Shown here: piece by piece, positions 33,981-43,260 of the stretch | How positions within the stretch are numbered: the first letter of the stretch is position 1 | Layout: each line of letters starts with the position of its first letter | From: Cytidiella melzeri | Lineage: Eukaryota; Basidiomycota; Agaricomycetes; Polyporales; Irpicaceae | Direction of reading: 5' to 3' | DNA length: 43,260 bases | Assembly: GCA_022592445.1 (NCBI GenBank) | Contig: JABYQR010000362.1 | Span: 1-43,260, forward strand | The notes under the pieces: model-generated | What the model saw: only the letters and a program-made list of their open reading frames with translations | Databases searched by the model: none | What the model was told of the DNA's origin: nothing | Program-made: the position numbers and the translations under genes

Positions 33981-34815
33981 AGGCATGTTGTTTAGTCCAC
34001 ATACATCTGTGGGTAACTGGGGAGTGACAGGAGCTACGGTACAGTTACCCACATCAATATGTGGGCAAATGACAGGAGCAGACCCGCCAAGGTGGGGACC
34101 TGGTATATTAAGATACAAATCCAGAGATCAAAACTGGAGAAACCTTGCTTGCACTTTTGCCATTGTTTCTCCAGAGTAAGAAGAATGTTTGTGATAGTGA
34201 TAATGTATTGTGTAGGTCTTTGAGTAAACACAGGCTGGATTATGACATTATTTACAGGTATCTATTCAAAGTTGCGAGCCTCACAATATTGAATTTTTCA
34301 AGTCACAATCATGCTTTCAATTGGTACACTCGCAAACACGCAATCAAAGAACAAGAAACCGCTCACCAAACTTGGGCGCTACACCAGCGCTTAACACACC
34401 GCTGCTTGCCTCAATTGGCAAGTTTGGTCTCCCACGCTTCTCTTCAACATGCAGGAAGGACTTCTAATACACAATTCTTTACATAAGATAGACCTCATTC
34501 AGAACCGTCTTCATCACATGACTTGACGTGACAAAGTGTGATGAAAGCGACTCAAAATCTAATGCAAATGTTTAAAAGCCATTTATCGTAAAACAAGAAC
34601 CTAGAGATTGTCGAGGATAGAGGTTCCGAGATTTCCTAGGTTACAGAATTGTCATAAAGTTGTTCAATTATCTTGCATTAAGTTTGCAAGCTTAGACATC
34701 CGCATTTGGATTGTACTGGTATATACCAAATTAGGCAGGGCAATGCTTGTCCGACAAAGTGCGTCGCGTTGCGTCCTCCACCACATGCATTAGCACACAT
34801 GATACCCCTCTAACT
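33981..34815. other. Spacer before the DDE transposase
   Basis: No gene is supportable. Positions 34,110-34,165 resemble 29,600-29,650. The segment just before 34,816 is likely the upstream region of the DDE transposon, but no terminal inverted repeat could be fixed by eye. Confidence 0.35.
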
Positions 34816-35007
34816 ATGCCCAAGAAGCGGAAATGGAATGTCAAAAACCTGGGCAGCCATGCTGTGCCCACCAAAAAGCCAAAAAAAGCGAAGTTAGATG
34901 ATGAAAAAAGGAAAATGTAAGTACTCTGACCTTCTTCACCTTCCTGCTCTCGAAAAAGACTAAGGAGAACACCTCCTAGGAGAGCCCCAGCTACCAGACG
35001 TTTACGA

Positions 35008-36854
35008 TGAGACACTGAGTCACGCTTCAAACTAAGAACAACCTTAAAGACAACCCAACCAACCACGAAGTGGGAATAGAAGTGTAAAGGTGTGGAAGCG
35101 CGGAAGTGTTAAAGTAATGCGAGGTGGTCTAAGAGTCCTAGTTTTACCTGTGCTAAAAGAGCGACAAGGGTTTTGTGAAGTAGTTTATATGAAGGGAGCT
35201 AGCCGGGCAACTACCACGCGTATCGCGGGTAAAAGGCAAGTCGGCGCGGTGAAAGCGAAGGAGTTATGGCGCGGCTCAAATAGAACGCGTGGGAGATGTC
35301 GCGACTTGTAGGAGAACGGCGCGCGGAAGGACGCAGAAGATGAACGCAGGCGCAATATGAATCTCAAACACAAAACGCGGTCGCTGGTGAAGATGAAGTA
35401 ATCGCTGTAAAACGCGGGCGCAGTGAAAGTGAACGCAGTAAGCTCGACGCAGTGAAGATGAAACGCAACGCAGTAACACAGTAAAATAACGCAGTTAAAA
35501 AGCAAACACAGTATAACAAAGCCGAAAGGAAACGTAAGAGAAAGATAAACTCATAGCGCGCGGGTCGCAGCGGAAGGCTATGTGAGATCGCCGTCAATTG
35601 GACTCGGCAGACTGCGCGCGGGGGCGGTAGTGTAGAACCACACCTCCCGAGCGGCGATGCGTATTACAGGCGAACGCGTGGCCAACGACAACGTTGGTAG
35701 AGCTGGTAAGATTGAACTGCACTAGTTCGCACTCGTGATCCTCGCCTTCAAAGTCGGGAGATAGCCAGCAATCTGGGTGCGGCGCGCGCGGGCGATCACA
35801 GTTGAGCGGGACGAAAGGTCCTGTACGTAGGGGAATTGGGTGGTCGCTCTGAGTGTCGCAATAGGAGCAGTTATCAAGCGAGTCTGCGACGGAGGCGACG
35901 GACGATGCTGGCGAGGGTGATTTAGGAGTTGATCTCTCAGGGGAGACCGTAGGCGCTGCTAAGGGCTCTGGCAGTGGCGTGGGCGCGGGGATGATGGGAT
36001 AACGGCGTACGAGCTCGCGCGGGCGCGGGCTGTAAGGGCAACGGCCGCTGGGTGAATGGGGAACAGTGGGACAGCAGCGGCAGACTCGAGGCGGGTTGTC
36101 GTTGTTAGACGCCGCGGGCATAAACGTGGAAGAGATTGCAATGAGGCAACGCAGAAGAAGCTACAGCTAGGGACGCGAAGAGACTCCCTCGACGCGAACG
36201 CAAAGTGTAAAGTGTACTCTGGAAACTGGGGTGTGGATTGATTGATTTTCTACGCAGTACAAGCAACACCTTTTTATATACCCTAAAGACCCTCCCCTAA
36301 ACCTTTCCTTCTATGTCCTAAAACCAAGTGCAAGAGCGAGGAAACAGGGTGGCAGAATACTTCCGTCTGCGGAGGCAAAATGTCCAGCGAGTCGACACCC
36401 GGCGGGACACAGCGTTGGTCAACGCGGAGTAGCGGCGCACGCCCTTGCGCTGAAGAGGCGCCAACCGTTGCGAGCAGGTGACGAGGCGCCGTCCAGGAGT
36501 TGCACAGCGTGGCGTGATAGGAGTTTTCCTGAAACGGGGTTCGCGCGTCAAGTCTCTTCTACCGTTGGTCCGACCCGCGTCTGGAACTCTTAGTGGCTGT
36601 CCGGCCCATGCTCCGGTGCCAGAGGGGCGTGTCCGTGAGTCAGAGTTTGGTGCAATTCCTCGGCCTCGGATGTTTCCGGCGCATTGCTCCTTGTCAAGTC
36701 CTCGGATCCTCGGCGGACTCCTCGTAACCTCGGTGAACTCCTCGTGCCCGTGACGCTGGGAAAGTTGAGGGACTTGCCGCTCAGGATGACGCGGGCTGCG
36801 CAAATGGCGGGCTGCTGCCGGGTCTCCGCGCCTAGCCGATTTCCGGGCGTATCA
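35008..36854 (-). mobile_element. 1,847-bp LTR-like element, copy 2
   Basis: An inverted full-length relative of 2799-4645, with exactly the same length and TG...CA ends (on the plus strand it begins TGAGACACTG and ends GGGCGTATCA). It is flanked by ACGA on both sides (35004-35007, 36855-36858), a 4-bp target duplication. It lies inside exon 2 of the DDE transposase, whose coding sequence resumes directly after it, so its boundaries are well fixed. It contains the TATA box and the 175-codon ORF seen in copy 1. Confidence 0.8.
35594..36121 (-). CDS. Cys/Pro-rich ORF inside LTR-like element, copy 2
   Basis: 175 codons, the counterpart of 3533-4048. Preserved features: NNDNPPRVCRCCPTVPH-type start, a Pro-rich linker, NCSYCDTQSDHPIPLR, the CWLSPDFEGEDHEC segment and the STNVVVGHAFACNTH tail. 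By eye about 21 of 168 aligned residues differ, several conservatively. The Cys residues of the C-terminal half are kept, while the N-terminal CC pair of copy 1 has become RC here. The C-terminal few residues differ because the stop codon lies slightly further on. An open frame in two diverged copies suggests past selection. The product is unknown. Confidence 0.45.
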   Translation of the reverse strand: MPAASNNDNPPRVCRCCPTVPHSPSGRCPYSPRPRELVRRYPIIPAPTPLPEPLAAPTVSPERSTPKSPSPASSVASVADSLDNCSYCDTQSDHPIPLRTGPFVPLNCDRPRAPHPDCWLSPDFEGEDHECELVQFNLTSSTNVVVGHAFACNTHRRSGGVVLHYRPRAQSAESN

Positions 36855-38870
36855 ACGAGCCCCTCTAAGAGCACCTACAATGGCTTAGAGCATGACATTT
36901 ACGACACAACAAGCCCACATACCTGGTATTCTCTCTTTGCTCCTGCTGGCAGCTCGTCTTTGGAGCTTGAGAATGCTCCTAGCACTGCTGTAAATTTTGA
37001 CGAAGGTGAGTAGTACATTCCTGTGAAGAAAAGATGAGCTTACAAGTGTTTCTAGCCCCAATCTCACTTCAGGATGAAGACGACGACTGCAGATGGCTTG
37101 ATGACCCAGACGAGGAAAGTGACGACTCAGAAATAGAGGCCGGCACCTTGATTGAAAGCGACAACGATGAAGACGAGCACGATGAAGAGTCAGGAAGTGT
37201 CCCATTGCATATTGCCAGGACAGAGGCAGACAGCGCACCCGGCGTGTGTAGTACCGACTGCAGTGCGAGCACAGATGCCAGCCCAAGCGGATGCGGCGGC
37301 AACAGCTGTGACACGGGAGAGGCGGATGAAGGTGCTGCAAGTGGATGGCGACCCAAATACTCTGGCTGCTACATTTTCGCCCCAGAGCCTGATGTTGTTA
37401 AGAAGGCGTATGACGATCTCCGGGCGATCTTGAAGCCGCGTCGAAAGAAGGGTTATGGACATGTTGACCCAGGACTTAATTGGATATTACGAGAACACTT
37501 CGAGGCAATGGCGCTGTTCTGCCACAACTTTCTCAAGCTACAGGCAAAAACTCCGCGCGTGTCGCAGTGGACCAATGCATCACTCCACACAGCAAAAGGC
37601 CTGGGACACGGCCCATATCAAGCGAAGTTGCTACGCAATTGGACGCGCGAATTCATTGTAAACCCAGAGTTCATTCCGGAGCATAACTGGAAGGGAGCCT
37701 TAGGACGGAGTCATGTTAATGATGAGGATTTCGCGCAGGACATCCATTTACACTTGCAGGGCATTGGGAATTGGGTTCGTGCAATCGTTGACTACACTGC
37801 AACACCGGAGGTCTTGAACCGGTTAGGACGACGCAAACCGATATCGCTAGCAACCGCACAACGATGGATGTCGAAGATGGGTTATCAATAGTCGAAGACA
37901 CCACGAGGCCAATATGCCGATAGTCACGAGCGGCCTGATGTCGTCACATATTGAAACACGGTTTTCTTGCCTACGATCGCAGCTGTAGAGCCCTTGATGC
38001 GGAATTGGAAACCCGACGGGACTGAAGAGGTCAATGAGAACCCGCCACCGCGTCGCAAGGTGTTGTGGTATCACGACGAGTTGACCTATTATGCACATGA
38101 TCGCCGTTGCGTTTGCTGGGTGCATCAATCAGAGAAGGCTGTTCTGTATGCAAAAGGAGAAGGTGCTTCCCTCATGGTTTCTGCCTTTGTATCCGCAGAC
38201 TATGGGTGGATCTGTGTGGAACTGTTCAAGGCTGGAAAGTCTCGCGATGGATACTATGATAACAATGACATTCGTGCGCAGTTCATGAAGGCGATGGCGT
38301 ACGTGAAGAAGCACTATCCTGACGACGATCACGAGTTCGTTTACGGCAACGCAAAGACGCACATTAAACGCACCGACAAGGCTCTCTCCGCAACAAAGAT
38401 GCCTAAAGGCCCATTGCCAGTCTTCGGGGTCGACGCAAATGTGACAGGCCCTGATGGAAATCCAGTGTATGGGAGCGATGGGAAGATCAAGAAGCAGAGG
38501 ATCCGCATGGGAAACGGAAAGTTTGCTGATGGGACTGAGCAGGAATTTTATTTCCCAGAGGTGACATGGATAGTCCAACAGAGACCGGATTTTTCCAACA
38601 AATGTCACAAGTTTACAGCCTTGGGCGCCTATCTAGAGCGCTTATTTTCCGGCTAGGAGTGTTACTGGACCTAACCCTAACCCGGGTCACGTGACATCCT
38701 GCCTTATTTATCAATAGTCCAGACCCAAACCCTAGACTCAGTCTGGAGCGGTTCCAGATCAACCTAGGCTATTGTTCTATTGTTCCTCTTCCATTGATGG
38801 GGATTCCCCAGGGATTCCCCCAGGTCTTATTGTTCTATTGTTCTTATCCTATTATTGTTCTACGTACCCT

Positions 38871-38946
38871 GGTCCTTGACAGTTACTCAGGTCCTTGACA
38901 GTTACTCAGGTCCTTGACAGTTACTCAGGTCCTTGACAGTTACCCT
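38871..38946 (+). repeat. 19-bp tandem repeat, four copies, in LTR U3
   Basis: GGTCCTTGACAGTTACTCA occurs at 38871, 38890, 38909 and 38928 (the last copy ends CCCT). It lies upstream of the TATA box, in the position of an enhancer-like U3 repeat. Confidence 0.9.
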
Positions 38947-39033
38947 GGTTCTTTATTGTTCTATTGTTACTCCAGTCCCACAGTTACTCCAGTCCCTAGT
39001 GTGGGAACTGGTGCACAGACCACCCAGACCCAG

Positions 39034-39041
39034 TATATATA
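39034..39041 (+). promoter_or_regulatory. TATA box of the gypsy LTR
   Basis: TATATATA, following CACCCAGACCCAG and about 45 bp before the CTTCGTCATTTGC leader, the expected layout of an LTR promoter. It would drive gag-pol. Confidence 0.55.
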
Positions 39042-39077
39042 GTACCCCTTACCCTCCCTGGTTCTGCATCTTGACCT

Positions 39078-39159
39078 CTTCGTCATTTGCACTGCCAGGT
39101 GAGTTACTCCATGTAACCTAGTATAAGCATAATATTAACTTCGTCATTTGCACTGCCAG
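39078..39159 (+). repeat. 21-bp direct repeat bounding an intron-like segment
   Basis: CTTCGTCATTTGCACTGCCAG occurs at 39078-39098 and 39139-39159. The first copy is followed at once by GTGAGT and the second ends in CAG preceded by an ATTAAC branch-like word. The 61 nt from 39099 to 39159 therefore have complete intron signals, and splicing would leave a single copy of the repeat. Confidence 0.65.
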
Positions 39160-39467
39160 TATCCGGCCTCTGAGCCTGCTTGCCTGCTTATCATCGACTT
39201 TGACCTTGTTGTTGTCGTTAGAGATCCACTTCCACTTCCTCTCCCCCTCTTCTCTGCCCTTGTGTAGGGTTTAGCAGTACAGCAGCAGTCGCTCCGCGAC
39301 ATTAGGTCAAGATACCATACAGCTACCGGCACGACTGCCCTTAGCTTGGATCAAGTTTTCCTGTCCCCCCAGTTTTAAAAAGTTTATTCCCCCCTACGTT
39401 TGAGAGTAAGCCATCGCCGTCCGTCTTGACGTGCTTGATCGCTGACTCGTTCACTTTCCGTGGTTGA

Positions 39468-42400
39468 TTCTTAGTGCCGAAAGAATCCCACTCCCGTTTC
39501 ACCGCTCGTCCAGATCCTTTGCACAAGGATCTGAACCAAGCGCGTCGAGAAGTCAAGATCCATCGCGCCTTGCCCCAGGCCGTGTTTGATCAACTCGACG
39601 CAGAGCACGCACGTGGCAAGAGCCACAAGTACACGGAGAAGGAGCTCAAGGCTATTGCCTCCTACGTCGGTCGTCGTAAACCCAAGGGTTCTGCCCTCAC
39701 ACACAGATTCCCCACTGCAGAGGAGTTTGAGAAACTCCGTGCTGAGTCCAAAGAGTTCGCTGCCCGTACCGCACGCGAACGAGCCGAGGCCTTAGCAAGT
39801 CTTCCTAAGAAGCCTTCGTTAGCAGAACGCTTCCCAGCCCGGCCAGCTACCAACGCTGGTGCAGCCCTCTGTCACAGATTTTCAATGTTTCTACAAGACT
39901 TGCCTTACCAGGCAACAGTATTATTGGGAATATTTAAGCGCTTGTCAAGCGCTTATCCAGCGCTTATCCGGCGTCTATTTAGGCGCTTATCCAGCGCTTA
40001 TCTGGCGCTTATCAGGCGCCTATTCCGGCGCTTATTCTCAGTGCCTATCAATTGATGCGCTGATGCGCCTCCTGTCTCTGATGCGCTGATGCGCTCCTTT
40101 CCTTATATGTGTATCACATGATAGAACTCTCTGGAACCTTGTGGAACTTGCTGGAACTATGATGTCATAGTATAGAACATTCCATTAGATGATGTCATAG
40201 TTCCTAGAACCTTCTGGAAAAGTCTAGCCTTGTCTTAGAACAAGCTAGAACAAGTCTAGCCTTGGAGCTGGGTCATGGGGTCAGGTCATGGGGACAATTG
40301 CTATTGGTTGATTATTGAAGTGGCACCACTAGGGCATAGGGCATGCTTAGTAAGGTAGATTACTTCGCTTACTCATGTAGGTATTAGGGGTCTTAGGGTA
40401 GTACCTGGGGTCCTCCCCTTCATGTATATATAGAGGCACTCCTGAGGGTATATCCCCTCAGTCTTATCCACTCTGTTGATAAAGGACTACCTTGTACTCT
40501 CCAGTACTTCGCTCACCACACCTCTTACTCTCTATATCTCTATCTCCCCCTCAAGTTAACCACTTATCTGGTGAGTGTAGCATTACTGTTACACCCTCAT
40601 AGCAGCAAAGCCGACTCTCATCGACTTCCAAAAGCACACCCCTGGAGACCTTCAAGGAATCTTTACTCCAAAGCTCACCGCCACCCTCCAACACCTGTCG
40701 ATTCTACCCACCATCGACAAGTATCAACAGCTTCACAAAGACACGAGGCGTAACTTTGAACAAGAGAAACAGAAGTTAGAAAAGCTTCTGGAGGAGTTAC
40801 CAGCCCGAGCCACTGTCATCACTCAGCGTGAGTGGCAGCTGCTGGATTGGGGTTTAAAGGCAATAGGAGGAATTAGTTTCAAGGGTCTAAGAAGGAATTA
40901 CGTACAAGTTTTCAAAGGTTTAGACAGAGTTTGGTCGGACGAGTACTTCGTATTGTTCTAGAAATACAGTGTGGCTTCTCAAAGTCCCAGAAGTAGTGTT
41001 TGGTCTAGAGATCATCTCCCCTGTGAGAACTACCCACACGCTTTCAATCACCGGACCATCAGAGACGAGTGTTACGACCCAGAAGAAGGACACGAAGCCT
41101 GTGAAACTCAGCCCTGTCCAAACCGATACAACGGTATTGCATATCCCGGTCGGTACGCAAACCAGTATCGACCCATTCATCATTGGCAAGAAGCTCGTAT
41201 CCTTGAATCCCTCCCACCCTTGCCTGAAGAAGACTTCGATCGAACCTTCACGCAGGAGCAATACCAGATGGATTCCACCAACGTGTCCCAGCATGCTTCT
41301 AGGGCAGCAACCCCAGCCCCCGCACAAGAACCGTCTCCGCCCCCCACAGCAGAACAACTTTTGCATGCGCTACTCCTCGGTCAGCAACAGCTGACACAAG
41401 CGATCACAGCGCTGGTTCAGAACCAGCAACAACCAGTTAACAACAGGTCACGGGAAAGGGTTGTAGAAAAACCCGCTAGTTTCAAGGGCAATGCTAGTAG
41501 TGACGCGCGTCGCTTTCTGGCCGCCTTCTCAATGTACGCACAGTTTAATGAGAAACTGTCGCCATACAATGCCCAAGGAGGTCAGACCCGATTAGACCAC
41601 CTCTGGATTTCGTCGGCTCTGTCATTTATGACAGAAGATGCGGCAGTTTGGGCTACGCCTCACATGGACTTGATTGCCAGTCATCAAATGGCATTCAATG
41701 GTGACTGGGACGACTTCAGAACGGCGTTCAAAGCACAATTTGAACCGGTTGATGAAATGGTGGATGCCAAGGCCAAGCTCAGGGAGCTGTGGCAAGGCAA
41801 AAAGACGGTTCCCGAGTACACGGCCCGATTCCGGGAGATCATGGATAGGACAGGCTACTCAACACAGGACCTCAGGGATCGGTATTATGAACATCTGAGC
41901 ACCACGATTAAGGATGAACTAGTCCACACCGCACGGTCCCATGTAACCCTTGTCGATCTCATCAATGTGGCCACCGACATTGACAATCGTCTTTGGGTTT
42001 GAGCTCAAGAAAAAGCTCGTGAGCAAGGTCGAACCGTCCCCAACGTGTTCAAATCTACCCCGGTCTCCACCTCGTCCCCGGCTCCTTTTGTTCAACCGTC
42101 TCGCGATTCCAATGCTATGGAAATTGATGCCACTAAAGTCAGTCCCAATGGGAAAACACGTGCTGATTTCATGAAAGCAATGAATGGAAGATGCTACGGA
42201 TGTGGATCTAAGGAGCACCAGAAGAAAGACGGCAAACATGATCGAGAATTGTGTGGACACTGTGGAGGCAACCATCAGACGCAAGTGTGCCAAAGCCGGT
42301 TCCTTGGGTACCCACCTAGGCAACAGAAGGTGGCTGCCAACACTCTCTTTGATCCGTCCACTTCGGCCCCCTCGTCGTCCTCGTCCGCGAGGCCCTTACC

Positions 42401-42527
42401 TACCCCGCCCGCCGCAACCGTCGCCAGCTCTTCGTCTTCAACTCCGTTTGACTACAATGCCATCATGAAGCAGATGTCATCGCTCACGGATCAAGTCAAG
42501 CAGCTGGGAAATCAAAGGGATTTTTAG
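39468..42527 (+). pseudogene. Gypsy gag, split by a solo LTR and two stops
   Basis: A single frame (opened after TGA at 39465) runs to 39,869, is interrupted by the solo LTR at 39,870-40,593 plus the duplicated CCCTC, and continues in the same frame because 729 inserted bases are a multiple of three. It then meets TAG (40959-40961) and TGA (42000-42002) and goes on to a final TAG at 42,525. No ATG is found near the start; the first exon may be upstream, behind an acceptor-like TTGATTCTTAG. Landmarks: coiled Lys/Glu-rich segments before 40,960, the Retrotrans_gag core (DDFRTAFKAQFEPVDEM, VPEYTARFREIMDRTGY) at ~41,700-41,850, and two CCHC-like knuckles CYGCGSKEH and CGHCGGNHQTQVC (42,193-42,290). 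Both internal stops are one transition from a sense codon. After 42,527 a related frame continues (ETAPSSPSRK...), so gag once extended further. Confidence 0.75.
39870..40593 (+). mobile_element. Solo LTR (724 bp) inserted in gag
   Basis: Begins TGTCACAGATTTTC, ends ATTACTGTTACA, and is flanked by CCCTC on both sides (39865-39869 and 40594-40598). It is the same family as the minus-strand LTR at 33,311-33,975. A TATATATA box lies at 40425-40432. Removing the LTR and one CCCTC restores a continuous gag frame, which proves the boundaries. Its U3 has about nine GCGCTTATC-type units (39936-40035), against about three in the other copy. That can account for much of the 59-bp length difference. Confidence 0.92.
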
Positions 42528-42693
42528 AAAGGACTCCAGGTGAAACCGCACCCTCGAGTCCCTCTAGAAAGACCTACGTAGAAGAAGTGGAGGACAATGA
42601 TGATTCCCCCACGGACACAGTTTTTAGCACGCCTGTAGTAATTACCCGCCCCGCTCAGCAACCTGATTCGCCGCCTTCAGCTTTATTTAACAC

Positions 42694-43260
42694 ATGTATA
42701 ACTACTACGAAACCTTGTCGTCTTGCATAGTGCCTGAAATAGATCCGCTTAGCATGCATTTCCGAGTTCCAATTACGCTCAAAGGAGTGTTCAGAGAAAA
42801 GGGCATCAAAGCTATGATTGACTCAGGAGCCACCGCATTGTTCCTAAGTCAAGACTTTGTCAACCGGCACCGAGTACGTACGGTCCCCTTAGAAAGACAG
42901 ATCCCACTCCACAACATTGATGGGACTCTAAATCAAGGAGGACGTATCACACACAGAGCAGAGCTCGAACTACAAGTTGGGGCTATCAAAGAAAACGCAA
43001 CATTTTTGGTCACAGACATCGGACCAGAAGATTGCATTCTAGGCCTACCCTGGCTTCGCAAAGCAAACCCCAAGATCAATTGGGCTACCGGAGAAATGGA
43101 ACTGGAAGCCGAAGAAGACTTCGAACCCTTCCAGTCTATCACAGCCAATCGGAAGCAGAGACGAGCTTGGCTCAGAGCCGGTATCATTCAGGACACCAAA
43201 GAAGAGCTTTGGTCCTGTGCTAGCTATACGTACTCTACAGATATTGCGGCTAAGGCCATC
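42694..43260 (+). CDS. Gypsy pol N-terminus: retropepsin (partial)
   Basis: Open from the ATG at 42,694 to the window edge (189 codons, no stop). The retropepsin active site is AMIDSGATALFL, with the catalytic Asp at 42820-42822, and the conserved ILGLPWLRKANP follows about 80 residues later. This is the standard pair of motifs of a gypsy protease, which cleaves the Gag-Pol polyprotein. The frame is +1 relative to gag, and an intermediate stretch (42,528-42,690) is open only in the third frame. Expression would need at least two frame changes, so decay is likelier than programmed shifting. Reverse transcriptase should follow beyond the edge. Confidence 0.85.
   Translation, partial: MYNYYETLSSCIVPEIDPLSMHFRVPITLKGVFREKGIKAMIDSGATALFLSQDFVNRHRVRTVPLERQIPLHNIDGTLNQGGRITHRAELELQVGAIKENATFLVTDIGPEDCILGLPWLRKANPKINWATGEMELEAEEDFEPFQSITANRKQRRAWLRAGIIQDTKEELWSCASYTYSTDIAAKAI

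Larger units (their letters stand above)
34816..38656 (+). pseudogene. DDE-superfamily transposase, interrupted and decayed
   Basis: Exon 1 (34816-34916) starts MPKKRKWNVKNLGS, a basic nuclear-signal-like start. An intron (34917-34979) leads to exon 2, which is split by the 1,847-bp element (35008-36854, ACGA duplication) and resumes with YNGLEHDIYDTTSP. A further intron fits 37006-37072, but one base is out of phase. The main exon has an acidic stretch, then GLNWILREHFEAM, a helix-turn-helix-like RKPISLATAQRWMSKMGYQ, and after two stops WYHDELTYYAHDRR (first catalytic Asp) and FVYGNAKTH. I recall DNATTH at that second site in Agaricomycete relatives of Tc1/mariner-type enzymes, so the Asp is now Gly. 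The stops are TAG (37889-37891) where Trp is expected and TGA (~37,955) where Arg is expected. The third acidic residue is missing because the gene ends at the gypsy insertion (38,660). Confidence 0.65.
38660..39301 (+). mobile_element. Probable 5' LTR of the gypsy element
   Basis: Starts TGTTACTGGAC just where the transposase coding sequence ends and contains repeated AGTTACTC words, a TATATATA box (39034-39041) and a CT-rich leader. The 3' end is set at GCTCCGCGACA (39301) because it gives matching TGT...ACA ends. It is not confirmed, since the 3' LTR lies outside the window and I could not identify the primer-binding site. Confidence 0.45.
38660..43260 (+). mobile_element. Ty3/gypsy retrotransposon, truncated by window edge
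   Basis: The order is LTR (38660 to ~39301), gag (39468-42527, interrupted), then the start of pol with a retropepsin (42694 to the edge). This is the canonical gypsy order. It inserted into the 3' part of the DDE transposase. Gag carries a nested solo LTR and two stops, and gag and pol are in different frames with a further shift between, so this copy is defective. Reverse transcriptase, RNase H and integrase would lie beyond 43,260, with the 3' LTR and the rest of the interrupted transposase after that. Confidence 0.8.

Noticed and set aside
38670..38690. Telomere-like repeat (AACCCTAACCC)
   Set aside because: Only two units are present, inside the LTR start, without an array.
39870..40593. 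The LTR at 39,870 as the 5' LTR of the gypsy element carrying gag
   Set aside because: Both sides carry CCCTC and gag coding sequence continues upstream and downstream, so it is an insertion into gag and not the element's own LTR.
42521..42527. Programmed -1 frameshift site at the T-run before the gag stop
   Set aside because: The sequence GGATTTTTAG does not fit the X XXY YYZ slippery pattern. A second frame change would still be needed before the protease. Mutation is simpler.

Overview
The window looks like nuclear DNA of a basidiomycete fungus, most likely an Agaricomycete. Genes are cut by many short GT-AG introns (about 47-82 nt, one of 150 nt). The recognisable host proteins are fungal: a GPI-anchored fasciclin protein, an aldehyde dehydrogenase, a NAT9-type acetyltransferase and an Ato/GPR1/FUN34/YaaH transporter. 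The transposons (MULE with SWIM finger, hAT, DDE endonuclease, Ty3/gypsy) and the lineage-specific hypothetical proteins are of kinds I know from mushroom genomes. No tRNA, rRNA or CRISPR was seen. Splice models were built by eye and tested only for frame consistency.

Layout. 1-6.3 kb: decayed transposon ground, with a minus-strand hAT transposase remnant, a 1,847-bp LTR-like element carrying a 171-codon ORF, an LTR-like leader with an unusual intron-plus/intron-minus tandem duplication, and a 48-nt poly-A. 6.4-11.6 kb: a convergent pair of lineage-specific genes, a six-exon 415-residue protein with a GRF-like Cys pattern (+) and a 1,064-residue protein with a long RS-type domain (-). 11.76-14.04 kb: a 2.3-kb minisatellite field holding about 16 copies of a short hairpin whose stem varies in a compensatory way. 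14.2-17.1 kb: a nearly intact Mutator-like (MULE) transposase gene on the minus strand.

19.1-29.2 kb is the ordinary host-gene block: fasciclin (-), aldehyde dehydrogenase (-), NAT9-like acetyltransferase (-, with 16- and 24-nt micro-exons) and Ato-like transporter (+), with about 3.3 kb of unexplained sequence between the last two. 30.3-33.0 kb holds a decayed multi-exon gene resembling Agaricomycete JmjC-like proteins.

33.3-43.26 kb is a nested transposon pile. A solo LTR with a perfect 5-bp target duplication lies at 33,311. A DDE transposase gene (from 34,816) was split by a second copy of the 1,847-bp element and then cut off by a Ty3/gypsy element. The gypsy gag was itself entered by a second solo LTR of the 33.3-kb family, in frame and with a CCCTC target duplication. 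The gypsy pol opens with a retropepsin and runs off the right edge. Internal stops in both broken transposon genes are each one transition away from a sense codon.

The most unusual items are the hairpin minisatellite beside the RS-domain/GRF-like gene pair, the conserved ORF inside the 1,847-bp element, and two places where tandem duplications coincide exactly with intron boundaries.
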